A DNA stretch of 10,404 nt from DASUGC01 sp035606665 (GCA_035606665.1 DATNEY010000050.1:1-10404), one strand, 5' to 3'; shown: positions 1-8,100, numbered from the stretch's first letter. Numbers and translations: made by a program. Notes: a model not told the origin generated them from the sequence alone.

Positions 1-1581
1 TACACCTGCGACACACAGGCGCCGGCCGCTGGCGGGCGTGGCGCGAATCCCGGAGGCAGTGCCGCGTCGTGTCCGATTGTCGGCAACCAGGTCTATCGAT
101 CGAGCGACAAGGGTGCGAGCTGGACGCTGGTCAGCGGCCAGACGGACGAACAGCGGACGTTCATGAAAGAGATGTCGAACACGTACGCGTGGGTGTTCGG
201 CAACATCCGCGTCGATCCGACGGATGAGAACACTATTTACACCCTCGCGCTCGGTGTCAGTATTTCGAACGACGGCGGCAAAACGTTCAGGCGGCTCGGC
301 GCTCCACCGCCAGGTGCGGCGCCGCCTCCCGCCGCGGCGCCGGTCGCAGGTGCGCCGCCCGGGGCCCAACCACTGCCCACTGCGGGCGGCGGACGTGGCG
401 CCAACGTCGGCGGCGACAACCACGCGATGTGGATCGATCCCAGGAACACCGATTTCATGCTGAGCGGAAATGACAGCGGGTTCCGAGTCTCGACCGATAA
501 GGGTCAGACGTGGCGGCGGGCGCCGTTGCCGATCGAGACGGCCTTCAGCATGGCGTTCGACATGGACACGCCCTTCCGTGTGTATGGGTCATTCCAGGAT
601 CACGGCAGTTATCGCGGCGTCATCGACATCAGCAAGGGCCGCGACAATCTGCAGCCGACCGTGTGGGAAGGCGCTCCGGGCGGTGAGTACTGCGAGCACG
701 CGATCGATCCCAGGAACCCGAACATCGTCTACTCCGGTAAGCTGAGCCGCACCGACTTCAGCATTGCCGGCGCTGGTCGCGGCGGTGGTGGCGGGGGCGG
801 CGGTGCTGCTGGAGCGGCCGGTGCACCGGCTGGACCGCAGCGCGACACGAACATCCTTCCGCGCACCGCGCAAGGCGACGATCCGTTGCGCATGCAGGTG
901 CTGGCGCCGATTCTGCTGTCGCCGCACGATCCGGACACCGTCTACTTCGGCGCGCAGTACCTCTTCCGGTCGCGCGATCGCGGTGCCACCTGGGACAAAA
1001 CGTCGGCCGACCAGAGCTACAACGACAAGACACGGCTGGGAGACATCCCGCACCAGCTCATCATTACCATCTCCGAGTCACCGAAGAAGAAGGGGCTGAT
1101 CTACACCGGCACCGACGACGGACGGTTGTACATGTCCCTGGACGAGGGCCGGGAGTGGAACGAGCTGACGGCGAGCCTGTCGTCGAAGAAGCAGTGGATC
1201 GCGACGGTGCTTGCGTCGAAGTACGACGAGCGGGTGGTCTACGCCACGCAGCAGGGGCGCTACGACGAAGACTTCGCCGCGCGGATCTACAAGTCCACCG
1301 ACTACGGCAAATCGTTCCGCAGCATCGCCGGCAATATCCCTGGCGGACCGATCAACATGCTTCGCGAGGATCCGGTCAGCCCGAACGTTCTCTATGCGGC
1401 GAACGACTTCGGCGTGTATGTGACCACGAACGGCGGCGCCCGGTGGGATGTGCTCGGCGGCAACTTGCCATCGGTCAACGTCATGGACTTCATCGTCCAT
1501 CCGCGCGACCGGATGCTCGTCATCGCGACGCACGGCCGCGGCGTGTGGGCGATCGACGTCAGCAAGATCGGCGCGAAGTAG
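1..1581 (+). CDS. VPS10/sortilin-like BNR (Asp-box) beta-propeller protein, 5' truncated
   Basis: The reading frame is open from base 1, so the start lies left of the window; 526 residues are visible. The Met codon at 163 is internal, because an Asp-box lies upstream of it. At least seven Asp-box motifs (S/T-x-D/N-x-G-x-x-W/F) fall near visible residues 32, 88, 163, 323, 378, 431 and 474. They include SSDKGASW, STDKGQTW, SRDRGATW and STDYGKSF. The C-terminus has the family ending ATHGRGVWAID. Such proteins are secreted multi-bladed propellers, often annotated as glycosyl hydrolases or sialidase-like. No catalytic site is evident here, so binding or scaffolding is equally possible. Two low-complexity inserts interrupt the blades: Pro/Ala-rich at about nt 300-410 and Gly/Ala-rich at about nt 770-840. 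Blade sequences match those of the complete protein at 5160-8360 (HAMWI, ESPK..GL, REDPV..G-Y-V), so the two are paralogs. This one stops right after the propeller, with no C-terminal extension. Confidence 0.87.
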   Translation, partial: YTCDTQAPAAGGRGANPGGSAASCPIVGNQVYRSSDKGASWTLVSGQTDEQRTFMKEMSNTYAWVFGNIRVDPTDENTIYTLALGVSISNDGGKTFRRLGAPPPGAAPPPAAAPVAGAPPGAQPLPTAGGGRGANVGGDNHAMWIDPRNTDFMLSGNDSGFRVSTDKGQTWRRAPLPIETAFSMAFDMDTPFRVYGSFQDHGSYRGVIDISKGRDNLQPTVWEGAPGGEYCEHAIDPRNPNIVYSGKLSRTDFSIAGAGRGGGGGGGGAAGAAGAPAGPQRDTNILPRTAQGDDPLRMQVLAPILLSPHDPDTVYFGAQYLFRSRDRGATWDKTSADQSYNDKTRLGDIPHQLIITISESPKKKGLIYTGTDDGRLYMSLDEGREWNELTASLSSKKQWIATVLASKYDERVVYATQQGRYDEDFAARIYKSTDYGKSFRSIAGNIPGGPINMLREDPVSPNVLYAANDFGVYVTTNGGARWDVLGGNLPSVNVMDFIVHPRDRMLVIATHGRGVWAIDVSKIGAK

Positions 1582-1615
1582 AACCGTCTATCGGTGGCGT
1601 GTGAATGGAGGGTCG

Positions 1616-2440
1616 ATGACGACCAAACTTTCCCGAAGAGACTTGCTCCTGAGTTCCGCCGCCTTGTCGGTATTGCCACACACGGTCTTGTCCGGAATCA
1701 CACGTCAGGGCGCCGATCGCGAGGCGCTCGAGAACATGAATTGGGTCTGGGGACAGGGCAGAGAGAACGTCGAGTCTTCAGTGTCGTTCGACATTCTTGT
1801 GCAGTACCTCTGGGGGACTCGCACGTGGTGGGATGTCGCAAAAGGCATCGTGGGGGTCGCCGGAGCAATTGCGACGGGTCAACCTGAAGCCCTAGCTCCA
1901 ATCGTCATCAATCAGTCAACGCAAGCCGACCCTCAAGGTGCCAAGAATCACCTGCGCGATGTCCATGGTGACGATGCGGGAGCCCGCGGCTCCTACGACC
2001 GCCTTTATGGCGCCGCCGGCCAGGACGCATTCTTCGGAGCCTTCGTCAGTTGTGGTTTGCAAAGACCTAACTGGGCTCGAGTAGAAGCCAACCTGAAGTG
2101 GCAGTGCGAAAACAACCCGATCTCCTCCGTGTCCGCGCACCATACGTTCTTGAAGATTCAAGGGAATCCAAGCGGGCCCAACGGCGTCGTTACCAGGATA
2201 GCGGTAATAGCCCTGTACTGGTTGCATAGCGGCCAGTTTCATAACGATGGGGCACGCATCACATATCGCCAAGCCGCGCGAACGGATTTCAGCAGATTGT
2301 TCCAAACGCTGGGGACCCAGATTAGGGCAACCGGTGCGGCACAGCGCGCGGCTGAGATTGCGCGCCGTCGGCGTGAAGCTATGGAACTACGGGAGCCGCA
2401 TCCCGGCAGAATCGACGGAGATCGAATCTATCGGCGGTAA
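1616..2440 (+). CDS. Tat-signal exported protein of unknown function
   Basis: This is a 274-aa protein that I do not recognise. The ATG at 1616 is chosen because GGAGGG (1607-1612) lies just upstream and the N-terminus then reads as a twin-arginine signal: S6-R7-R8-D9-L10-L11-L12, followed by a hydrophobic stretch to about residue 26. The frame runs open upstream to 1448, but that part overlaps the preceding gene. The mature part is Trp-rich near residues 43-72 and has a small Gly/Ala-rich hydrophobic patch at 77-88. Two cysteines (146, 164) and several His/Asp clusters (H112..H117-G-D119-D120; H175-H176; H204..H209) could bind metal, but that is only suggestive. The C-terminal 35 residues are charged and Arg-rich. 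Tat export suggests folding, perhaps with a cofactor, in the cytoplasm. It lies 34 nt after the VPS10 gene on the same strand, so co-transcription is possible. Its base composition looks less GC-rich than its neighbours, which may indicate acquisition. Confidence 0.7.
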   Translation: MTTKLSRRDLLLSSAALSVLPHTVLSGITRQGADREALENMNWVWGQGRENVESSVSFDILVQYLWGTRTWWDVAKGIVGVAGAIATGQPEALAPIVINQSTQADPQGAKNHLRDVHGDDAGARGSYDRLYGAAGQDAFFGAFVSCGLQRPNWARVEANLKWQCENNPISSVSAHHTFLKIQGNPSGPNGVVTRIAVIALYWLHSGQFHNDGARITYRQAARTDFSRLFQTLGTQIRATGAAQRAAEIARRRREAMELREPHPGRIDGDRIYRR

Positions 2441-2453
2441 GCTCAGGACGTCG

Positions 2454-2476
2454 TAAATAGCCTTCAAAGCGGAAGG
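2454..2476 (-). terminator. weak hairpin downstream of tRNA-Pro
   Basis: Read on the - strand, a 5-bp stem CCTTC/GAAGG with a 6-nt loop is followed by CTATTTA, starting 7 nt past the tRNA CCA end. It could end tRNA-Pro transcription. The stem is short and the T-run is broken, so support is weak. Read on the + strand, after the Tat-signal gene, there is no T-run. Confidence 0.25.
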
Positions 2477-2483
2477 TGCAATG

Positions 2484-2560
2484 TGGTCGGGGCGAGTGGA
2501 TTCGAACCACCGACCCCTCGGTCCCGAACCGAGTGCTCTACCAGGCTGAGCCACGCCCCG
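2484..2560 (-). tRNA. tRNA-Pro (anticodon CGG)
   Basis: On the - strand the acceptor stem CGGGGCG pairs with CGCCCCG, followed by discriminator A and an encoded CCA (2484-2486). The anticodon arm is CTCGG-TTCGGGA-CCGAG, with anticodon CGG reading the Pro codon CCG. The T arm is GGTGG-TTCGAAT-CCACT with one G-U pair. The D arm GCTC...GAGC is intact. It is 77 nt long including CCA. A CCG-reading tRNA fits the GC-rich codon use of the window. A likely dedicated promoter lies just upstream. The unrecognised Tat-signal gene lies beyond its 3' end, but I see no clear copy of the tRNA 3' end that would mark an attachment site. Confidence 0.97.
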
Positions 2561-2571
2561 ACAACCGAACC

Positions 2572-2600
2572 ATCTTACAGGACCGCTTCGCTCAGTCCAA
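2572..2600 (-). promoter_or_regulatory. putative sigma70-type promoter of tRNA-Pro
   Basis: On the - strand TTGGAC (2600-2595) and TAAGAT (2577-2572) are separated by exactly 17 nt. The -10 ends 11 nt before the tRNA 5' end, giving a leader of about 5 nt, as is usual for tRNA genes. The hexamers match consensus at only 3/6 and 4/6 positions; the spacing and location carry the call. Confidence 0.45.
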
Positions 2601-2624
2601 ACTCCGAACCCGGAACCCCGTTCG

Positions 2625-2652
2625 CGTTCGTTCCCGTCGGTCCCGTTCGTTC
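2625..2652. repeat. short direct repeat CGTTCGTTC, two copies
   Basis: CGTTCGTTC occurs at 2625-2633 and 2644-2652, 19 nt apart, inside a TTCG-rich stretch between the acetyltransferase stop and the tRNA-Pro promoter. The 98-nt spacer 2561-2658 holds nothing else except that promoter. Confidence 0.4.
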
Positions 2653-2658
2653 GCTTCG

Positions 2659-3273
2659 TTACGGTCTTCTCCAGAACAATCCTCGCGTCTCGAACGCGCC
2701 ATCGACTTGCGCCCGGCCGACTACCTCGAAGGCGAAGTGTTCGTAAAGCCGGACGTTGTCGTCGACCTCCGTTGTCAGGCTGACGCCGGTGGAGGACGTG
2801 TGTTTGCGGGCGAGATCCAAGACCGCCTCAATCAGCGGGCGGCCGAGTCCGCGGCCATGGTGGATTCGCCGAACTCCCAGCATGTTGAGATGGTGATGCG
2901 GCCCCAGGCCGCCGAAGAGAGCCGCCGCGGCGGCGTAATTCTCGTGGCGCGCGCGGCACTCGACGCCGATGCTCTCGAACGTCCGGTCGCATGTGAGGAG
3001 TAAGTCTGGCGGCGGCTCGGACTCTATCGGGACTGTGACGGTCGCCACGCCGAGAAGCGTGCCGCCCGGATCGCGGAGGCCGAACAGCGGACCGCCGAGC
3101 CGGACGCGGCGCGCGACGAAGTAGCCGATGAGCTTCTCGAGCCGGGCATGCGTATTTCCACCTGGTCCGAGGACGTACTTCATCACCGGGTAGTCCGAGA
3201 ATGCGTCGCAGAAGACGTCCAGGATCTCCGGCACATCCTCCGGCCCGAGCACCTCGACTGGCAGAGAACTCAT
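2659..3273 (-). CDS. GNAT family N-acetyltransferase
   Basis: This 204-aa protein has one GNAT fold. Members transfer an acetyl group from acetyl-CoA to an amine; the acceptor here is unknown. The N-terminal part (residues 5-35) has the usual strand-helix opening VEVLGPEDVPEILDVFCDAF. Motif A is at about 131-150, where a hydrophobic strand (LNMLGV) leads into the acetyl-CoA pyrophosphate loop H139-G-R-G142-L-G144. His stands where Gln/Arg is usual. Motif B is at about 168-188 (TEVDDNVRLYEHFAFEVVGR), typical of the family. A His-rich run, H126-H127-H128, sits just before motif A. The ATG at 3273 is chosen because it begins where homology-like sequence begins; the same frame stays open far upstream only as an antisense shadow of the receptor gene. 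It has no Shine-Dalgarno. The ATG directly follows heptamer repeats and lies 20 nt after the receptor stop, so translation may be coupled to the receptor. Confidence 0.88.
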   Translation of the reverse strand: MSSLPVEVLGPEDVPEILDVFCDAFSDYPVMKYVLGPGGNTHARLEKLIGYFVARRVRLGGPLFGLRDPGGTLLGVATVTVPIESEPPPDLLLTCDRTFESIGVECRARHENYAAAAALFGGLGPHHHLNMLGVRRIHHGRGLGRPLIEAVLDLARKHTSSTGVSLTTEVDDNVRLYEHFAFEVVGRAQVDGAFETRGLFWRRP

Positions 3274-3294
3274 TGCAGGTTGTTGGTTGCAGGT
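3274..3294. repeat. three tandem 7-bp units filling the receptor-acetyltransferase gap
   Basis: On the + strand TGCAGGT (3274-3280), TGTTGGT (3281-3287) and TGCAGGT (3288-3294) lie end to end. On the - strand they read ACCTGCA, ACCAACA, ACCTGCA. They start on the last base of the receptor stop codon and end directly at the acetyltransferase ATG, so the whole intergenic gap is repeat. The middle unit differs at two positions. Confidence 0.6.
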
Positions 3295-5078
3295 TAGCGA
3301 AGCGTCAGTCCCACCATCACCCATCGCCCGGGCATCGAGACACCCGCAATCTCGCGGTAGGTTCGATTGAGCAGATTCGTTCCGTCGATGAAGAATTCGG
3401 CGCGGCGCACCACGTAACCGAGCTTCAGTGCAACCAGCGTGTATTCCTGGCCGTCGGCGCGGTGCTTGTGGTCGATGTTGCCCGAAGCCCGCACGCTGTG
3501 GCCGACGGGAACGGCGAAGGAGACCCCAGCGCTGTAGCGCGCGAATTCCAGCACGTACTTCGAGAGTTGTCCGAGCGTTGGAGCATCGACGTCGAGCGCG
3601 CCCATGTGCCCGCGCACCCACGCGCCGGCCCAGCGCCGCGCGACGCTCGTCTCCACGCCACGGGACCTCACGTCGCGGACGTTCGTCGTCCTCCAGATAT
3701 CCGCGGGCGTTGCGCGTACCCAGTCGATGACGTTGCTGTCCCAGCGCGAGAACGGCGTGACGGTCGCCGTCCAGCCGCGCCGGCTCCATTCGAGCCCGCC
3801 ATCGAGCGACCAGCCGTGCTCGGCTGTGAGATCGGGCGAGCCGAGGTTGGCGGGGTCGTGGTAATAGAGCTCGGTGAATGTCGGCACACGGAACGCGCGG
3901 GCGATCGATCCACGCAAACGGAGCGATGAAGTAATCTGCACGAGACCTGACGCTGAAGGACTGATCGCCGATCCGAAGACCGAGTAGCCATCGGCGCGAA
4001 GGCCCGCGGTGAAGAGGGCCTTGGCGCGAACCGGCGCTTGCGCTTCGACGAACGCGAATCCCCGTGAGTAGTTGTGATCTCCCAGGTTGGTCGATCGCAC
4101 CCAATCGCCGCCGCCACCACCACCGAACGTGAGGGCCGAGCCGGAGGCGAAGTCACGCTGCACGCGCGCGCTGCCCTCGGCGGCGTTCGTGCGGTGCCGG
4201 TTTTCCGCGAAGCCCGGTCGATTCACATCCCATCGAAAGTGATCGCCGTGATTGCGGACGAACGTTTGCACGGTCGTCGACCACGTGCCACGGGTGCCGG
4301 TCCAGCCCGCGCCGGCCAGCGTCTGGTCCGTCCACTCTTTCGAAGGCGAGGGGCCGTAGAAGTTCCTCGCTCCAAAAGCGCGATTGACGTGGCGCAGGTC
4401 GGCGGTCCAGCCGCGGCCCAGCGCGGCGCGCAGGGAGGCTCCGCCTTGCGCGAACTCGCGGCCGGTTTCGAATCCACTGCTGCGTGAGCCCCAGGCCGAC
4501 ACGCCGACGTTGTCGGGCAGCCGGCCGCCCTGGGCACTCAACTGGCCGGCCGTGTACCCGTGCTGGCCGGCCGTGAAGTTCGCGCCGAGATGTGGCGACC
4601 GCTTTGTGACGACGTTGATCGTGCCGCCGATGGCGTCCGCACCGTGCACGGCGGAGCCGGGGCCGGTGACGATTTCGATGCGGTCGATGCCGACGAGTGT
4701 CGCCGGGATGTCTCCGTTGTGGTGGCCGCTCTGGCTGTCATTGAGCCGGCGGCCGTCCACCAGAACCAGGTTCTGTCCGAATGTTGCGCCTCGAATGGAG
4801 AAGTCGCTCTGGACGTCGAGCGGGCCGCGGGCACGCACATCGACGCCGGGGGCCAGCCTCATGGCATCCGCCAGGCTGCGGATTCCAAGGGCAGCGAGGT
4901 CCGCGCCCGTCAGGACGATGACGGTTCGACCGTTCCATTCGGCGCTGATGGGAATGGCAGTGGCAGTGACGATGACGTCCTGCGACGAGCGGATTGCGGG
5001 AGTCTGAGCTTCGGCGAGCCGGCCTGCGAGCAGGCCAAGTACGACGACGGCAATGCGAAACAGGATCGAACCTGACAT
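3294..5078 (-). CDS. TonB-dependent outer-membrane receptor
   Basis: This 594-aa receptor is close to BtuB-type length. Such proteins import scarce ligands (cobalamin, siderophores, sugars) through a 22-strand barrel, powered by TonB-ExbBD. A signal peptide covers residues 1-24 (hydrophobic core VVVLGLLAG, likely cut AEA|Q). A TonB-box-like stretch follows at 34-40 (DVIVTAT). The plug domain spans about 45-160, with FSIRG (93-97), LVLVDGRRLND (104-114), and IDRIEIVTGPGSAVHGADA then IGGTINVVTK (131-159). The rest is barrel, with the late signatures SIARAFRVPTFTELYY and FFIDGTNLLNRTYREI. A GGGGGGD run occurs in the barrel. The last residues are GLTLR, so the usual C-terminal aromatic residue is absent. 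The start is fixed by a strong GGAGG 8 nt upstream of the ATG. The 81-bp spacer is too short for a cobalamin riboswitch, and no co-located transporter genes indicate the ligand. Confidence 0.95.
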   Translation of the reverse strand: MSGSILFRIAVVVLGLLAGRLAEAQTPAIRSSQDVIVTATAIPISAEWNGRTVIVLTGADLAALGIRSLADAMRLAPGVDVRARGPLDVQSDFSIRGATFGQNLVLVDGRRLNDSQSGHHNGDIPATLVGIDRIEIVTGPGSAVHGADAIGGTINVVTKRSPHLGANFTAGQHGYTAGQLSAQGGRLPDNVGVSAWGSRSSGFETGREFAQGGASLRAALGRGWTADLRHVNRAFGARNFYGPSPSKEWTDQTLAGAGWTGTRGTWSTTVQTFVRNHGDHFRWDVNRPGFAENRHRTNAAEGSARVQRDFASGSALTFGGGGGGDWVRSTNLGDHNYSRGFAFVEAQAPVRAKALFTAGLRADGYSVFGSAISPSASGLVQITSSLRLRGSIARAFRVPTFTELYYHDPANLGSPDLTAEHGWSLDGGLEWSRRGWTATVTPFSRWDSNVIDWVRATPADIWRTTNVRDVRSRGVETSVARRWAGAWVRGHMGALDVDAPTLGQLSKYVLEFARYSAGVSFAVPVGHSVRASGNIDHKHRADGQEYTLVALKLGYVVRRAEFFIDGTNLLNRTYREIAGVSMPGRWVMVGLTLR

Positions 5079-5086
5079 CAATCGTT

Positions 5087-5091
5087 CCTCC
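5087..5091 (-). promoter_or_regulatory. ribosome binding site deciding the receptor start
   Basis: GGAGG on the - strand lies 8 nt before the ATG at 5078. It fixes the start at the signal peptide and rules out the same-frame extension running to 6359, which is antisense to the downstream propeller gene. Confidence 0.8.
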
Positions 5092-5093
5092 GA

Positions 5094-5115
5094 GCGCCGG
5101 TAGTTGTGCCGGCGC
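5094..5115. promoter_or_regulatory. inverted repeat in divergent spacer, candidate operator or 5'-UTR hairpin
   Basis: GCGCCGG (5094-5100) and CCGGCGC (5109-5115) form a perfect 7-bp inverted repeat with an 8-nt spacer (TAGTTGTG). It lies in the 81-bp gap between the divergent receptor and propeller genes, directly upstream of the receptor RBS and overlapping the weak -35 proposed for the + strand gene. The geometry suits a dimeric regulator site. Alternatively it folds in the receptor mRNA leader. No regulator gene is in view. Confidence 0.4.
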
Positions 5116-5131
5116 GCACTCGTCAGATACT
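5104..5131 (+). promoter_or_regulatory. weak putative promoter of the 1066-aa propeller gene
   Basis: TTGTGC (5104-5109) and GATACT (5126-5131) are 16 nt apart and end 28 nt before the ATG at 5160. They match consensus at 3/6 and 4/6 positions, so this is only a candidate. Confidence 0.28.
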
Positions 5132-5159
5132 CTGCCACGGTTCCCCATATGGAGTGTGT

Positions 5160-8100
5160 ATGCCGGTCAAGAAGACTCTGACGTTTGCCGCGATCGCTGC
5201 CGTCGCCACGCTGATCGCTGTCCCGGTAGCCGCGACTCGGAGCTCCGCGCAGGCGCCTCTGCAGAATGCCAACGTGACGGTCGACCCGGACCAGCTCTCC
5301 GGACTGGCGTTCCGGCACCTGTCCGTGTTCGCTCGGGGCGGCCGAGTCACCGCAGTCGCGGGTGTGCCCGGTAACCAGCAGCTCTACTACCTGGGCAGCA
5401 CTGGTGGGGGCGTGTGGAAGACCGAGAACGCGGGCGCGACCTGGACGAGCATCTCGGACGGCTTCTTCGAGGCGGGCTCCATCGGCGCCATCGAAGTGTC
5501 CGAGTCCAATCCGAACGTGATCTATGTCGGCACCGGGTCGGCCTGCCCACGCGGCAACGTGTCGCCTGGCGTCGGGATGTACAAGTCCACCGATGCGGGC
5601 AAGACGTGGCAGCACATCGGCCTGCGGAATGCCGGGGCCATCGGCCGGATCCAGATTCATCCCACCAATCCGAATCTTGTCTACGTGGCGGTGCTGGGAA
5701 ACCTGTTCGCGCCCAACAAAGACCGTGGCGTCTACCGGTCGCGCGACGGCGGCGCGAACTGGGAGCTCGTGCATTTCGTGAGCGATCGCACGGGCGCGGT
5801 CGATCTGTCGCTCGACATGAAGAATCCGGACGTGATCTTCGCGGCGATGTGGACGGTCGAACGCAAGCCCTGGTCGATTGATTCGGGCAGCATCGAGGGC
5901 GGTCTTTTCAAGTCCACGGACGGCGGCACGCGCTGGCAGCGCGTCGGCGGCGGGCTGCCGTCGAAGGTCATGGTCGGCAAGATCGGCGTGTCGGTCTCGC
6001 GGGCGAATCCGCAGCGCGTCTACGCGATTGTCGAGGCAGCGTCCGATCAAGGCGGCATCTATCGTTCGGATGACGCGGGTGCGACATGGACGCGTACGTA
6101 CGCCCGGCGCGATCTGCTTCAGCGGGCTTTCTACTACACGCACATCTTTGCGGACCCGGCGGACGCCGACACGGTCTATGCGTTCAACGTTGGCGCGTTC
6201 AAGTCGACGGACGGCGGCAAGTCGTTTGGATCGGCGGGCATCAATTCGCACAGTGACTACCACGCGATGTGGATCAACCCGCTGAATAACAAGGCCATGG
6301 TGGTGGGCAACGACGGCGGCGGCACTGTCTCGGTGAACGGCTCGGCCTGGACGCCACAAGAGAATCAGGCGACGTCCGAGATCTACAGGCTTACGGTAGA
6401 CACGCGTACGCCGTACTGGGTGTACGGCGCACAGCAGGACAACAACACGGTAGCCGTGCCGAGCCAGGGCAACGCCGAAACCTACGGCGTCGGCGGTGGC
6501 GAGAGCGGCTACATCGCGGTCGATCCACGCGACTACAACATCGTGTACGCGGGCAACTACGGCGGCACCATCTCGAGGATCGACCGCAAGTTCGGCGTGA
6601 GCGAGAACGTCAAGGTCTACGCGGACATGGAGACCGGACAGCAGGCGCTGGACATGAAATACCGGTTCCAGTGGAACTCACCGATCAAGATCTCGCCGAA
6701 CAATCCCGACGTCGTCTACACGACGTCGCAGTTCGTGCACCGCACACGCAACGGCGGGCTCGACTGGGAAGTGATCAGCCCCGACCTCACGAGGAACGAC
6801 AAACGGCGGCTTGGCTACTCGGGCGGTGAAGGCATCACGCGCGACAGCACCGGCGTCGAGGTCTACGCGACCATCTTCGCGTTCGAGGAGTCTCCGAAAA
6901 TGCCGGGGCTGCTTTGGGCCGGCAGCGATGACGGGCTCGTGCATATCTCCCGCGACAACGGGAAGTCGTGGAAGCCAATCACGCCGAAGGACCTGCCGGA
7001 AGGCTGCGTGAACGTCATCGATCTTTCAGCGCACGACCCGGGCCGGGCGCACATCGCCGTGTACCGCTACCGCCAGGGCGACCAGCGCCCGTACATCTAC
7101 CAGACGAACGACTACGGCGCGTCCTGGAAGCGCATCGCGGACGGCACGAACGGCATCCCCGCGAATCACTTCGTGCGCGTCGTCCGCGAGGATCCGGTTC
7201 GCAAGGGCCTGCTCTACGCGGGAACCGAATTCGGTCTCTACGTGTCGTTTGACGACGGCGCGCACTGGCAGTCGTTCCAGCTCAATCTGCCGCGAACGCC
7301 GGTCACGGACATCATGATCTATCGCGACGATCTGATTCTGACAACGCAAGGGCGCGGCTTCTACATTCTCGACAACGTGTCCGTGCCGAGGGGCGCGCGC
7401 TCGGGGGCGCAGTCTCCGGCCGCGATCCTGTTCAAGCCGGAGGACGGCTATCGCGCCGGCGCGCAGGCACCGACGTTCCACTATTGGTTCCGCGACACGC
7501 CCACCGCACCGGTGACGATCGAGGTGACGAACGCACAGGGCAAGGTGATGTACACGACAACAGCGCAGCCGAGTACTGGAGCGCCCGCCGCCGCGGCGCC
7601 ACCTGCCGATCCGGCAGGCGCTGGGCGTGGCGGTGGACGGGGAGGCGGCGGCGGAGGCGGACGTGGAGGTGGGGCCGGTTTCGGTCCACCCAGCATTCCG
7701 GCCACCGCGCTCAAGGGCCTCAACTCCGCGAGCTGGTCCAATCTGCGGCTTCCCGCGTACTTCACGATTCCGCCGGGCATCGTCCTGTGGGGCGGCGGCG
7801 GTGGTGGGCCGAAAGTCCCGCCTGGAACCTACACGGTGAAGGTCAGTTCGGGTACGTGGTCTGAGACACAGGCGTTCCGCGTGCGTACGGATCCGAGGTA
7901 CATCCCCGAGATGACCGAGGCGCAAGGCGCCGAACAGTTGCGTCTCGCGGAAGAGATCGGACTGATGGTGAAGGACCTTTACGACAACCTCGCGCGCCTC
8001 CGCGACGCCAAGAAGCAGGCAGCGGACCTGGCGGCGAAGACGCCCGCACTCGCGCCGGCGGCAAGGACGCTCAAGGACAAACTCGAGGCTGTCGAGGCCG

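Noticed and set aside
589..1533. Overlapping - strand frames inside the first propeller gene
   Set aside because: They are antisense to a gene with clear Asp-box motifs, and have no domain-like sequence or RBS.
1448..1615. Upstream extension of the Tat-signal gene
   Set aside because: It overlaps the propeller gene, has Ser/Arg shadow composition, and would bury the twin-arginine signal. GGAGGG precedes the ATG at 1616.
2484..2510. tRNA-Pro 3' end as an integration attachment site
   Set aside because: I looked for a second copy of this end near 1582-1616 and found only scattered similarity; there is no integrase in the window.
2476..3003. + strand frames over tRNA-Pro and the acetyltransferase
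   Set aside because: One begins inside the tRNA (GEWIRTTDPSVPNRVLYQAEP is a typical false translation of antisense tRNA) and both are shadows.
3274..4104. - strand extension of the acetyltransferase frame to 481 aa
   Set aside because: The extra part overlaps the receptor gene in another frame and resembles no GNAT sequence; the fold begins at the ATG at 3273.
5079..5159. Cobalamin riboswitch upstream of the BtuB-length receptor
   Set aside because: The divergent spacer is only 81 bp, too short for the roughly 200-nt element, and no B12-box-like sequence is seen.
5079..6359. Long - strand extension of the TonB receptor frame, giving a 1021-aa protein
   Set aside because: It is antisense to the propeller gene, is rich in Arg/His/Val as GC-rich shadow frames are, and lies upstream of a strong RBS and signal peptide at 5078.
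7026..7925. 299-aa - strand frame in the second propeller gene
   Set aside because: It is antisense to recognisable propeller and Ig-like sequence, and Arg/His-rich as expected of a shadow.
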